64,000 nt of DNA from Protaetiibacter larvae (lineage in GTDB: Bacteria > Actinomycetota > Actinomycetes > Actinomycetales > Microbacteriaceae), in NCBI RefSeq assembly GCF_008365275.1, contig NZ_CP043504.1:186001-250000 (forward strand). Direction: 5' to 3'. The notes beneath the pieces are model-generated. The model did no database searches, was not told the origin of the DNA, and was given only the letters and a program-made list of their open reading frames with translations. The translations under genes were made by a program, and so were the position numbers. Below are positions 7,161 to 17,184 of the stretch, piece after piece. Every line of letters starts with the position of its first letter. Position 1 is the first letter of the stretch.

Positions 7161-9881
7161 TCAGCGCTTCTTCGCGGCCGGGCGCTTCGCGGCGGTCGTG
7201 CGCGTGGTGCGCGGCTTCGCCGGCCCCTTGGCGCGCTTGTCGGCCAGCAGCTGCACGGCGCGATCGAAGTCGACCGCCTCGACGCTCTCCCCGCGCGGGA
7301 TCGTGGCGTTCGTCACACCGTCCGTCACGTACGGGCCGAACCGGCCGTCGCGCACCCGGATGGGCTTGCCGCTGACCGGGTCGGCGTCGAACTCCTTGAG
7401 CGCGCTCGACGGGCGGCGCGCGCCGTACTTCGGCTGGGCGAAGATCTCGAGCGCCGCGGGCAGCTCGATCGTGAAGATCTGCGCTTCGCTCTCGAGCGAG
7501 CGGCTGTCGGTCCCCTTCTTGAGGTAGGGACCGTATCGCCCGTTCTGCGCGGTGATCGGCTCGCCCGACTCGGGATCGGCGCCCACCGTGCGCGGCAGGT
7601 CGAGCAGCTGGAGGGCCGTCTCGAGGTCGACGGTCGCGGGATCCATGTCCTTGAAGAGGGATGCCGTGCGCGGCTTGGGTGCCGCGGTCTTCTTGGCGGC
7701 CGCCTTCTTCTTCGGTTTCGCCTCGACCACCTCACCGGTCGCCGCATCCACGGTGAGACCGTCGACGTCGGTCACCTCGGCCTCCGGCTCCGGCTCGAGC
7801 TCGGTCACGTAGGGGCCGTAGCGGCCGTCCTTGGCGACGACCGTCTTGCCGGTGGCGGGGTTCACCCCGAGCACCCGGTCGCCGACGACAGGCGCGTCGA
7901 TGAGCTCGCGGGCTTTCGCGGGGGTGAGCTCGTCGGGGGCGAGCTCCTCGGGCACGTTGACGCGCCGCGGGGTGTCGGAGCCCTCCTCGACCACCTCGAG
8001 GTAGGGGCCGTACTGGCCCACCCTCAGGATGATGCCGTCGTCGATGCGGATCGAGTTCACCTCGCGGGCGTCGATCTCGCCGAGGTTGTCGACGATCTCG
8101 CGCAGGCCCTGGTGCTCGCCGCCGCCGAAATAGAACTGGCTGAGCCACTCCACACGGTCGGTCTCGCCGTCGGCGATCTTGTCGAGGTCGTCCTCCATCT
8201 CGGCCGTGAAGTCGTACTCCACGAGCTCCGAGAAGTGATCCTCCAGCAGCCGCACGACGCTGAACGCGATCCAGCTCGGAACGAGCGCCTGGCCGCGTGA
8301 GGTGACGTACCCGCGATCCATAATCGTCGAGATGATCGAGGCGTAGGTGGACGGGCGGCCGATGCCGAGCTCTTCGAGCGCCTTCACGAGGCTCGCCTCC
8401 GTGTAGCGCGGCGGCGGCGTGGTCTCGTGGCCCTTCGCCTCCAGTTCGGCGAGCGCGAGCGCCTGCCCCTGCTCGAGCGGCGGCAGCTTCGCGTCGTCGG
8501 CCTCCGCGTTGCGCACCTCGTCGCGGCCCTCCTCGTAGGCGGCCTGGAAGCCGCGGAAGGTGATGACGGTGCCGGATGCCGTGAACTCGGCCTGCGCGCC
8601 TTCGCCGCCGTCGGCCGCGATCGTGACGGTCGCGGTGGACCCCTTGGCGTCCGCCATCTGCGAGGCGACCGTGCGCTTCCAGATGAGGTCGTACAGCTTG
8701 AACTCGTCGCCGCGCAGCTGGGAGCTCAGCTCGGCGGGAGTGCGGAACACGTCGCCGGAGGGGCGGATGGCCTCGTGCGCCTCCTGCGCGTTCTTCGACT
8801 TCGAGGCGTACACCCGGGGCTTCTCGGGGATCGAGTCGGCGCCGTAGAGCTTCACGGCCTGGTTGCGGGCGGCGTCGATCGCCTGCTGCGAGAGCGTCGT
8901 CGAGTCGGTGCGCATATAGGTGATGTAGCCGTTCTCGTAGAGCGACTGCGCGAGGCTCATCGTCACCCGGGCCGAGAACCGCAGTTTGCGGGAGGCCTCC
9001 TGCTGCAGCGTCGAGGTGGTGAACGGCGCGGAGGGTCGACGCGAGTAGGGCTTCGTCTCCAGCTTGAGCACCTCGAAGCGGGCGGCGTCGCTGCGCAGGG
9101 CGTCGACGAGGGTGTCGGCGCTGCGCTCGTCGAGGGCGACGGCATCCGCGGTCAACCGGCCGCTGTCGTCGAAGTCGCCACCGGTCGCGACGCGCTTTCC
9201 GTCCACCCGGACGAGCCGTGCCGAGAAGGTCGACTCGGCGTCGGCGGGGGTGAACTCGGCCACCAGATCCCAGTACGACGCGGAGACGAAGGCGAGGCGC
9301 TCGCGCTCACGGTCGACCACGAGCCGGGTGGCGGCCGACTGCACGCGGCCTGCCGAGAGCTTCGGGCCGACCTTGCGCCACAGCACGGGCGAGACCTCGA
9401 AGCCGTAGAGGCGGTCGAGGATGCGCCGGGTCTCCTGGGCGTCGACGAGCGCGGTGTCGAGCTCGCGCGGGTTCTGCTCGGCGCGCTGGATGGCGTCCTT
9501 GGTGATCTCATGGAACACCATGCGCTTCACGGGCACCTTGGGCTGCAGCACCTCGAGCAGGTGCCAGGCGATGGCCTCCCCCTCACGGTCCTCATCCGTG
9601 GCGAGGTAGAGCTCGTCGGCATCCTTGAGCGCTCGCTTGAGCTCGGCGACCGTCTTCTTCTTGCTGTCCGAGACGACGTAGTAGGGCTCGAAGCCGTTGT
9701 CGACGTCGACCGAGAACTTGCCGACGCTGCCCTTCTTGAGCTCGGGCGGGAGGTTCTTGGTGTCGATCAGATCGCGGATGTGACCCACCGAGGCCTGCAC
9801 CTCGTATCCGTCTCCGAGGTACTGCGCGATCGTGCGCGCCTTCGCGGGCGACTCGACGATCACGAGCTTCTTGCTGGCCAC
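7161..9881 (-). CDS. topA: DNA topoisomerase I (type IA)
   Basis: 906 residues from GTG 9881 (peptide MASKKLVIVESPAKARTI), with AGAGGA seven bases upstream; the longer frame to 9920 lacks a ribosome-binding site. The N-terminal TOPRIM domain has the VIVESPAKA glutamate and the DxDxEGE motif (TDEDREGEAIAWH). The active-site tyrosine lies in GYITYMRTDST, near residue 320. After the catalytic core come several repeated C-terminal modules each carrying an R(Y/F)GPY(V/L) signature (for example DGRYGPYVTELE, NGRYGPYLKKG, DGRFGPYVTDG) and then a Lys/Arg/Ala-rich tail. Zinc-finger cysteine pairs are absent, as is normal in actinobacterial TopA. It relaxes negative supercoils. Confidence 0.97.
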   Translation of the reverse strand: MASKKLVIVESPAKARTIAQYLGDGYEVQASVGHIRDLIDTKNLPPELKKGSVGKFSVDVDNGFEPYYVVSDSKKKTVAELKRALKDADELYLATDEDREGEAIAWHLLEVLQPKVPVKRMVFHEITKDAIQRAEQNPRELDTALVDAQETRRILDRLYGFEVSPVLWRKVGPKLSAGRVQSAATRLVVDRERERLAFVSASYWDLVAEFTPADAESTFSARLVRVDGKRVATGGDFDDSGRLTADAVALDERSADTLVDALRSDAARFEVLKLETKPYSRRPSAPFTTSTLQQEASRKLRFSARVTMSLAQSLYENGYITYMRTDSTTLSQQAIDAARNQAVKLYGADSIPEKPRVYASKSKNAQEAHEAIRPSGDVFRTPAELSSQLRGDEFKLYDLIWKRTVASQMADAKGSTATVTIAADGGEGAQAEFTASGTVITFRGFQAAYEEGRDEVRNAEADDAKLPPLEQGQALALAELEAKGHETTPPPRYTEASLVKALEELGIGRPSTYASIISTIMDRGYVTSRGQALVPSWIAFSVVRLLEDHFSELVEYDFTAEMEDDLDKIADGETDRVEWLSQFYFGGGEHQGLREIVDNLGEIDAREVNSIRIDDGIILRVGQYGPYLEVVEEGSDTPRRVNVPEELAPDELTPAKARELIDAPVVGDRVLGVNPATGKTVVAKDGRYGPYVTELEPEPEAEVTDVDGLTVDAATGEVVEAKPKKKAAAKKTAAPKPRTASLFKDMDPATVDLETALQLLDLPRTVGADPESGEPITAQNGRYGPYLKKGTDSRSLESEAQIFTIELPAALEIFAQPKYGARRPSSALKEFDADPVSGKPIRVRDGRFGPYVTDGVTNATIPRGESVEAVDFDRAVQLLADKRAKGPAKPRTTRTTAAKRPAAKKR

Positions 9882-9974
9882 GGCGGAGTCCTCTCTATCC
9901 GGAGCACACCATACACACACCTTTCGCGAGCAAGCTCGCCGACGGCACAGCTTCCGGATCGCGCCGCCAGCGGG

Positions 9975-10325
9975 TCAGGGCGGCGGCCCCGCGCGGGCAC
10001 GCTGCTCGATCGGGACGCCGAACGCCTGTGTGCGCACGGCCACGATCACCTCCATCCCGTCGACTTCGCACGCCGCGAGCGCCACCTGATGCGCCGCGGC
10101 GAGCTGCGCCGCGAGCGCGCACGGGGAGCCCGGGATCGCCCCCAGCAGCACGTCGGCTGCGGCGAGCGCCGCGGCGTCCGCGGCGGCAGCCGCACGCGAT
10201 CGCACGGCGAGAGCCCCGGCAGCGGCGAGCAGCGCGAGCACGAGCGCGAGGGTCGCGCCCACGACCGCGAGGGCCAGCACGCCCCCCGCACCGCGGTCGT
10301 CGCGCAGCGCGCCGCGAGCACTCAT
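9975..10325 (-). CDS. Rv3654c/TadG-like membrane protein of the pilus cluster
   Basis: 116 residues from ATG 10325, which overlaps the upstream tadE stop (10322-10325). One N-terminal hydrophobic segment (GVLALAVVGATLALVLALLAAAGALAV) is followed by an Ala-rich, probably periplasmic stretch (RSRAAAAADAAALAAADV) seen in the Rv3654c family of helicase/secretion-neighbourhood proteins. Two cysteines follow. It is the last gene of the leftward tad operon. Function beyond pilus assembly association is unknown; assignment is from layout and context. Confidence 0.75.
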   Translation of the reverse strand: MSARGALRDDRGAGGVLALAVVGATLALVLALLAAAGALAVRSRAAAAADAAALAAADVLLGAIPGSPCALAAQLAAAHQVALAACEVDGMEVIVAVRTQAFGVPIEQRARAGPPP

Positions 10326-10663
10326 CGCCCGGCATCCGCGGCACAGCTCGCCGCCGACAGCCGGAGTCCCGCGATCCCGGCCGGCCCGCGTGCGGCGGCG
10401 GTGAGCCGAACGCATACGAGCCCGGCATCCGTCCATCGCTCGGTGGTGGTGCCCGGATCGAGCCCCACGGCCGCCGCGTCGAACGGGGCTCCACGACCGA
10501 GGGCGCGCGCCGCGACGGCGGCGGCGTCCTGCAGGCGCAGCTGTTGCGAACCCGCCCCGACCGCCCCGAGGCACACCGCCAGCACGAGGACGACCGCGGG
10601 CAGCGCCACCGCGAACTCGGCGGCCGCGCTGCCCGCGTCGTCAGCCGCCGAAGGAGAGCGCAT
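10322..10663 (-). CDS. tadE: TadE-family pilus protein
   Basis: 113 residues. The N-terminus has DDAGSAAAEFAVALPAVVLVLAV, the TadE pattern of a short cytoplasmic part with a conserved Glu (AAAEFA) inside the start of a transmembrane helix. The rest is extracellular. TadE-like pseudopilins are minor components of Flp/Tad pili. The start overlaps the end of the DUF4244 gene by 23 bases and the stop overlaps the next gene by 4, so the genes are tightly coupled. Confidence 0.82.
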   Translation of the reverse strand: MRSPSAADDAGSAAAEFAVALPAVVLVLAVCLGAVGAGSQQLRLQDAAAVAARALGRGAPFDAAAVGLDPGTTTERWTDAGLVCVRLTAAARGPAGIAGLRLSAASCAADAGR

Positions 10664-10820
10664 TGCGCACCAGATCGGTCAGGATCTGCTGCACCTCCCC
10701 CGAGCGCATGATCACGACCAGCAGGCCGGCGAAACCCACCGCGGCCATGATCGTGATGGCGTACTCGGCGGTGGCGGCCCCCTCGTCGCGTCGGGCGCGC
10801 GCGATGATGCGTCGGAACAT
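10641..10820 (-). CDS. DUF4244 / Flp-type small pilin
   Basis: 59 residues from ATG 10820. It reads RRDEGAATAEYAITIMAAVGFAGLLVVIM, a short basic leader followed by an E-containing hydrophobic helix (AEYA) as in type IVb Flp pilins and DUF4244 proteins, then a short polar tail. This is the most likely major subunit of the pilus encoded here. A leader cleaved at G-A before the helix would be expected, but no prepilin peptidase gene is in the window. Confidence 0.85.
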   Translation of the reverse strand: MFRRIIARARRDEGAATAEYAITIMAAVGFAGLLVVIMRSGEVQQILTDLVRNALSFGG

Positions 10821-10963
10821 GGTGTGGACTCCTTCTTCTCGGCGTCGGCACGACCCGCGTCCAGCCTGACCGGATGCGGTCCCCTCGGAGCGCCCCGTGC
10901 GCGCATCCGGGGACGCCCGCGACCGGGACCTCCCTGGGGAGGACCACTCGATGCGGGTGCGGC

Positions 10964-11884
10964 TCAGAACGACGCGAGCACGCCGCGCAGGATGCCGATC
11001 ACGAGCGGCACGACCCCCCACAGCACGAAGGCGGGCAGAAAGCACAGCCCCAGCGGCGCGAGCAGGCGTGAGCCGAGCAGCGCCGCCTGCCGCAGCACCG
11101 CCGCGAGCGCGACTCGGCGCAGGCGGGCGGCATCCGCTCGCAGGAGCGCGGCGACCGGGATGCCCGAGCGCTTCGCGAAGGCGAGCGTCTCGTGCGCGTC
11201 GGCGAGCGCCACTGCGAGACCGCAGCGGTCCGCGGTCGCCGCCACGAGCGCCGACGCCCGCTCGGGAGTTCCCCCGCTCGCGAGCGCCAGGGCGAGCAGT
11301 TCGGAACCGGATCCCGCGAGCGGGTCGTAGCGGCGCGCCGCGGCCACGAGACGCCGATTCCACCGCGCTCCGGCGAACAGCAACGCGGCTCCCCCGGCAC
11401 CGGCGACCGCGCCCGGCACCGTGCCGAACAGCACGGCCAGCGGGTTCGCGCCGATGAGCAGCCCCATGCCGAGGCCCAGCAGGGGAAGCAGTGCCACGAT
11501 GCGCGCCGTCGAGATCGGTCCGGCGATCGCGAGGTCGATCTGCCGGTCGGCGTCGGCCAGCGCGCGCAGCGAATCGGCCACCCGGTCCAAGGCCGCGGCG
11601 AGCGGCGCACCCGACTCGATCGCGACCACCCAATACGCCGCGAGCAACGCCCAGGCGCGCCCCGTGGAATCCGGCGCCCGCTGCGCCGCGGCGAGCAGCC
11701 GATCCGGCACCTCGTACGCGCTCTCGACGTTCGCGGCCTCGGCCCCGAGCGCCGGATGCTCGACCGCCCGCACTGCGGCCAACGGTTCGAGCCCCGCGGC
11801 GAGCAGGGTGCCGACGCGCTGCGCCCACGCGGCCACGGCATCCCATTCGTCTCCCGCGGCGGCCCGGACCACGACGACGCTCAC
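10964..11884 (-). CDS. Type II secretion F-family inner-membrane protein (TadB/TadC-like)
   Basis: 306 residues from GTG 11884, overlapping the ATPase stop (GTGA). It contains the T2SSF pattern in the middle (WVVAIESGAPLAAALDRVADSLR) and hydrophobic segments near the centre (LLPLLGLGMGLLIGANPLAVLF, VPGAVAGAGGAALLFAGA) and at the C-terminus (LAPLGLCFLPAFVLWGVVPLVIGIL). One protein of about 300 residues replaces the separate TadB and TadC of larger systems. It forms the membrane platform driven by the neighbouring ATPase. Confidence 0.85.
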   Translation of the reverse strand: MSVVVVRAAAGDEWDAVAAWAQRVGTLLAAGLEPLAAVRAVEHPALGAEAANVESAYEVPDRLLAAAQRAPDSTGRAWALLAAYWVVAIESGAPLAAALDRVADSLRALADADRQIDLAIAGPISTARIVALLPLLGLGMGLLIGANPLAVLFGTVPGAVAGAGGAALLFAGARWNRRLVAAARRYDPLAGSGSELLALALASGGTPERASALVAATADRCGLAVALADAHETLAFAKRSGIPVAALLRADAARLRRVALAAVLRQAALLGSRLLAPLGLCFLPAFVLWGVVPLVIGILRGVLASF

Positions 11885-12816
11885 ACCGCATCCACCCGCA
11901 GCCGCCCGCGGGCGCCCAGCCGCAGCGCACCCCACTCGGCGAGCCGTCTGCGACCGTCCGGGGCGCGTTCCAGGTGCAGCACCGCGTCGAGCGCACTCAC
12001 CGCCTGTCGTGCGGTCGTCTCCGCCGACCATCCCACGAGGGTGCCGAGGGCCTCGAGTCGCGCGGGCACGTCGGCGAGCGAGTTGGCGTGCAGCGTGCCG
12101 GCGCCGCCGTCGTGGCCGGTGTTGAGGGCGATGAGCAGTTCCCGCAGCTCCGCCCCGCGGCACTCCCCCACCACGAGCCGGTCCGGGCGCATGCGCAGCG
12201 CCTCGCGCACGAGCCGATCCAGCCCGATGGCACCGGCGCCCTCGAGGTTCGGCTGCCGCGCCTCCAGCCGCACGACGTGCGGGTGCGCGATCCGCAGCTC
12301 GCCCACGTCCTCGATCACGACGATCCGCTCTCCGGCCGGCGCCGCGCTCAGGAGCGCCCCGAGGAAGGTGGTCTTGCCCGATCCGCCCGCACCCGTCACG
12401 AGCAGGTTCGCCCGGCGCGCGACGAGTTCGTCCAGCCGCGCGCGCGGCATTTGGGCGAAGAACCCCTGCGCCTCGAGCGCGTCGAGTGAGAGCGGGTCGG
12501 CGCGAGGCAATCGGATCGACACGACCGCTGCGTCGGGGGACACCGGCGGCAGGACCGCGTGCACCCGGATGCCATCGCCGATCCGCACGTCGGCGCAGGG
12601 GGTGGCCTCGTCGAGATGGCGACCGCCCGCGGCGATGAGCCGCACCGCGAGCTCGCGCGCCTCCCCGGGCGGCACGCGCAGCCCTCGGACCGGACGCGCC
12701 CCGTCTCCGCGGTCGACCCACACCGCGCCATCCGGATTGAGGAAGACATCGGTACAGCGGGGATCCGTCAGGTGCGGCGCGAGCGGCCCGAGCGCGGCGC
12801 TGCTCGGCAGACTCAT
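11881..12816 (-). CDS. tadA: TadA/CpaF-type secretion ATPase
   Basis: 311 residues from ATG 12816 (MSLPSSAALGPLAPHL); an upstream in-frame ATG at 12879 would add 21 residues that look atypical. Walker A GAGGSGKTT lies at about 140-148, the Asp box VVIEDVGELRI follows, then the His box LNTGHDGGAGTLHANS and the arginine-rich RPDRLVVGECRG. These identify the type II/IV secretion ATPase family that powers Tad pilus assembly. The N-domain is short relative to Caulobacter CpaF. It is the first gene of the leftward operon tadA-tadBC-DUF4244-tadE-Rv3654c-like. Confidence 0.92.
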   Translation of the reverse strand: MSLPSSAALGPLAPHLTDPRCTDVFLNPDGAVWVDRGDGARPVRGLRVPPGEARELAVRLIAAGGRHLDEATPCADVRIGDGIRVHAVLPPVSPDAAVVSIRLPRADPLSLDALEAQGFFAQMPRARLDELVARRANLLVTGAGGSGKTTFLGALLSAAPAGERIVVIEDVGELRIAHPHVVRLEARQPNLEGAGAIGLDRLVREALRMRPDRLVVGECRGAELRELLIALNTGHDGGAGTLHANSLADVPARLEALGTLVGWSAETTARQAVSALDAVLHLERAPDGRRRLAEWGALRLGARGRLRVDAV

Positions 12817-12976
12817 GCGGCCCAGCATCCGGTGCCGGAACCCGCGTGCCACTCGTCTCGGCGTGGTCGGGGGATGCATCGGCGACCGCGCCCCGGGGGA
12901 GGACCCGAGCGGGCGGCGGCCGCTTCGATCAGTTGTCGAGAAGCGCCGCGAGCAGCGCGCTTCCTACGCTCGCAGC

Positions 12977-13606
12977 ATGAAAATCACACGCATCACCATC
13001 GAGGTCCCCGAGGCGGAACAGCTCGCCTCCGCCGAGGCATTCGCCCACGACGCCCTGAAGCTGGGCGAACTGATCGAGGTCCGCGTCGCCGAGCAGCCGA
13101 GCTCGGGCTTCCGCGGCTTCGCGCCATCGCTGATCCTCGTGCAGCCGGACGACGTCGACGCCGCCGTCCGGCGAGCGCTCGCCGCGGGGGCGCAGACGCT
13201 CAAACCCGTCTCGAAGAGCCTCTGGGGGTATGGCGGATCGCTCCTGTCGCCGGATGGCACGGTCTGGCAGATCGCGAGCGCCAACAAGACCTCCACCGGA
13301 CCGGCGACGGGTGAGGTCGAACGCCTCGTCCTGCTGCTGGGGGTCGACAACGTCAAGGCGAGCAAGCGCTTCTACCAGGAGCAAGGCCTCGCCGTCGCGA
13401 AGAGCTTCCCCGCCTACGTCGAGTTCGACACCGGCGCGATCAAGCTGGCACTCTACAAGCGGGCCGCGCTCGCGAAACAGGTCGGGATCGATCCGGCCGG
13501 ATCCGGGTCGCACCGCCTCGCCGTCGACTCGAGCGCGGCGTTCACCGATCCCGATGGCTACCGGTGGCTCGCGGCCGAGGCCGCGCTCCCGGAGCGAGAG
13601 GCATAG
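12977..13606 (+). CDS. VOC (glyoxalase-like) family protein
   Basis: 209 residues. Two betaalphabetabetabeta half-domains are apparent: the first ends in GGSLLSPDGTVWQIA (about 87-101), the second, beginning VERLVLLLGVDNVKASKRFYQEQG (about 115), ends in FTDPDGYRWLA. This is the typical pattern of vicinal-oxygen-chelate proteins annotated as glyoxalase/bleomycin-resistance-like. The usual metal-binding His/Glu set is not clearly conserved, so catalytic activity is doubtful. The start is the ATG at 12977 divergent from tadA. The next gene begins 9 bases after the stop. Confidence 0.75.
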   Translation: MKITRITIEVPEAEQLASAEAFAHDALKLGELIEVRVAEQPSSGFRGFAPSLILVQPDDVDAAVRRALAAGAQTLKPVSKSLWGYGGSLLSPDGTVWQIASANKTSTGPATGEVERLVLLLGVDNVKASKRFYQEQGLAVAKSFPAYVEFDTGAIKLALYKRAALAKQVGIDPAGSGSHRLAVDSSAAFTDPDGYRWLAAEAALPEREA

Positions 13607-13615
13607 GAGCTGAGC

Positions 13616-14098
13616 ATGACCATCGTCGACTACCGCGACGTCTCCACCGAGGGGCTCGAGTCCTCCCCCGTTGCAGCGGCCCTCGCCGGCCTGCGCGCCC
13701 ATGAGGCCCGGTACTTCGCCACCAAGTACCACTCCGACTACCTCACCGCGGCGCCCACCGAGCGTGCCGACGTCGTCGCCTGGGTGGAGGAGATCCTCGG
13801 CGAACGCGAGGTCGTGCTGACCTCGCCCCTCCTCGAGGTGTTCGTCTACGAAGACGAGGAGCTGTTCTGGCCGACCCTGTACTTCGCCGACGGTCTGGCG
13901 GTCAACGTGCTGTGGACGAAGGCTGCGGACGGGAAGAGGGCGGTCGGGTTCAAGCTCAGCGAAGGGATGGCCCCACCCCGCGAGCTCGCCGCCTTCAACT
14001 GGGCGCGCCAGCGTTCGGCGCTGGCCGGCGAGATCCGGGGCAGCTTCTTCGTCATCAAGGGCGATCACCCTCTGCCCGCATCGGCCGCCGCCGAGTAG
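13616..14098 (+). CDS. Hypothetical protein, possibly co-transcribed with the VOC gene
   Basis: 160 residues, no signal peptide or membrane segment. It starts 9 bases after the VOC gene with a GGAGCTGAGC leader. I do not recognise the family. The composition is that of a soluble alpha/beta protein, with an acidic EVFVYEDEELFWPTLYFADG stretch at the centre and a Trp/Phe-containing C-terminal half. Normal GC-rich third positions and the tight spacing support it as a real gene. It might be a partner or immunity-like companion of the VOC protein, but there is no direct sign of that. Confidence 0.7.
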   Translation: MTIVDYRDVSTEGLESSPVAAALAGLRAHEARYFATKYHSDYLTAAPTERADVVAWVEEILGEREVVLTSPLLEVFVYEDEELFWPTLYFADGLAVNVLWTKAADGKRAVGFKLSEGMAPPRELAAFNWARQRSALAGEIRGSFFVIKGDHPLPASAAAE

Positions 14099-14183
14099 CG
14101 CCTCCCTGTCGCGCGAACGGCGAATGGGGGACAGATCGACGATCGCGGGACGCCGCGAGAGACGGCCGACCGTTAAACGGAGG

Positions 14184-14216
14184 GGCGGCGCCCACTTGGG
14201 GGGGATGGGCGCCGCC
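14184..14216. terminator. GC-rich perfect hairpin downstream of the hypothetical gene
   Basis: GGCGGCGCCCA (14184-14194) and TGGGCGCCGCC (14206-14216) pair perfectly over 11 bp with an 11-base G-rich loop. There is no U tract, but actinobacterial terminators often lack one. It lies 86 bases after the 13616 gene stop. The rest of 14099-14444 holds the small ORF below and a nested potential stem (GTGAGC 14243-14248 with GCTCAC 14279-14284 around CCGAG/CTCGG); I see no other gene there. Confidence 0.55.
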
Positions 14217-14311
14217 ACCGCAACGCCTGATTGGGGGGAATCGTGAGCGCTGCGAAATCCGAGAGGTTACGCTCGGTGGCTCACAGTGTACTCCAAAAGG
14301 AGGACACCGCA

Positions 14312-14368
14312 ATGGATGATAATCCCTCAATCGGGCCTGGTGCGGGCCGCTCCCGACAGGGCGGCTAG
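14312..14368 (+). CDS. Candidate 18-residue small ORF with a near-perfect Shine-Dalgarno site
   Basis: ATG at 14312 is preceded by AAAAGGAGG with 7 bases of spacing, the strongest ribosome-binding site I see in the window. It encodes MDDNPSIGPGAGRSRQGG. The first codons (GAT GAT AAT, TCA) are unusually AT-rich for this genome, which is typical of real translation starts. The frame is open further upstream to a GTG at 14243, giving 41 residues. It may be a small protein or a leader peptide for acs 76 bases downstream. No family is recognised; conservation in relatives would decide. Confidence 0.45.
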   Translation: MDDNPSIGPGAGRSRQGG

Positions 14369-14444
14369 GATCGGGTCGTTCACCGGAAAACCTCCGCGCG
14401 ACTACCAGGCACAGTCGCGAATCGACACAAGGATGATGACGTCC

Positions 14445-16415
<1,971 letters not shown>

Positions 16416-16423
16416 GCCCGCAC

Positions 16424-16485
16424 ATGGGGCGGTTTCGGCTGGATGGCGCGGCTTCGCCGGTGCCATCCAGCCGAAACCGCCCCAT
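16424..16485. repeat. 62-bp palindrome, family A, copy 1 (convergent terminator position)
   Basis: Two perfect 24-base arms (16424-16447 and 16462-16485; core GCGGTTTCGGCTGG) flank a 14-base loop GCGGCTTCGCCGGT. It starts 9 bases after the acs stop and ends 26 bases before the end of the opposing RidA gene, so it probably terminates transcription from both sides. A second, inverted copy is at 20876-20935. Confidence 0.85.
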
Positions 16486-16510
16486 CCGTCGGCGGGAGCG
16501 CTGCCGCGGG

Positions 16511-16969
16511 CTACGCGAACTCGAGGATGAGCTCCACCTCGACGGGCGCGTCGAGCGGCAGCACCGCCACGCCCACCGCGGAGCGCGCGTGCGCGCCGAT
16601 GTCGCCGAAGACCTCGCCCAGCAGCTCGGAGGCGCCGTTGACGACGCCAGGCTGCCCGGTGAAGTCGGGGGCGGATGCCACGAATCCGACCACCTTCACG
16701 ACGCGCGTGACGCGGTCGAGCGAGCCGATCACCGACTCGGCGGCGGCGAGCGCGTTGAGCGCGCAGATGCGGGCGAACTGCTTCGCCTCCTCCGCGTTCA
16801 CCTCGGCACCCACCTTGCCGACCGCGGGCAGCACGCCACCCACCATCGGCAGCTGGCCGGCCGTGAAGACGAGGTTGCCGCTCGTCACCGCGGGAACGTA
16901 TGCCGCGACCGGCGTGACCACGGGCGGGAGCGCGAGCCCCAGTTCGGCCAGGCGATCCGACACGCTCAC
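16511..16969 (-). CDS. RidA (YjgF/YER057c/UK114) family protein
   Basis: 152 residues from GTG 16969, overlapping the stop of the upstream small gene by 3 bases. The fold signatures are visible: VFTAGQLPMVGG, AKQFARICALNALAAAE, and the C-terminal AVGVAVLPLDAPVEVELILEFA. Classical RidA hydrolyses reactive 2-aminoacrylate with an Arg near the C-terminus; here that position reads APVEVEL with no IARLP-type arginine, as in the longer Rv3678c-like subgroup, so the substrate may differ. Located beside the PBP gene in reverse orientation, the same neighbourhood as in mycobacteria. Confidence 0.85.
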   Translation of the reverse strand: MSVSDRLAELGLALPPVVTPVAAYVPAVTSGNLVFTAGQLPMVGGVLPAVGKVGAEVNAEEAKQFARICALNALAAAESVIGSLDRVTRVVKVVGFVASAPDFTGQPGVVNGASELLGEVFGDIGAHARSAVGVAVLPLDAPVEVELILEFA

Positions 16970-17130
16970 GACGCGCTCCCCTCGACCGGGCGCTTCAGGT
17001 AGGCGACGAGCCCGCCCTCCGGACCCTGCACGATCTGCACCAGTTCCCAGCCCTGTGCGCCCCAGTTGTTGAGGATGGCGGTGGTGTTGTGGATGAGGAG
17101 CGGCGTGGTGAGGTATTCCCAAGTCGGCAC
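16966..17130 (-). CDS. Small DUF4177-like protein
   Basis: 54 residues, from GTG 17130 to TGA 16966-16968. The peptide runs PTWEYLTTPLLIH, then LNNWGAQGWELVQIV and GLVAYLKRP: the W-E-Y start, the GAQGWELV core and the final YLKR are the hallmarks of DUF4177, a small soluble family of unknown function. It overlaps the RidA start (GTGA-type junction), so the two are translationally coupled. In many actinobacteria this pair lies next to whiB and the PASTA-PBP gene; no WhiB gene is present here. Too short for standard ORF cut-offs. Confidence 0.8.
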   Translation of the reverse strand: MPTWEYLTTPLLIHNTTAILNNWGAQGWELVQIVQGPEGGLVAYLKRPVEGSAS

Positions 17131-17184
17131 TTTAGGGGGTTCCGTTCAGCTATCGGGCAGGAGGCATCCCGTACCCTGAACCCT

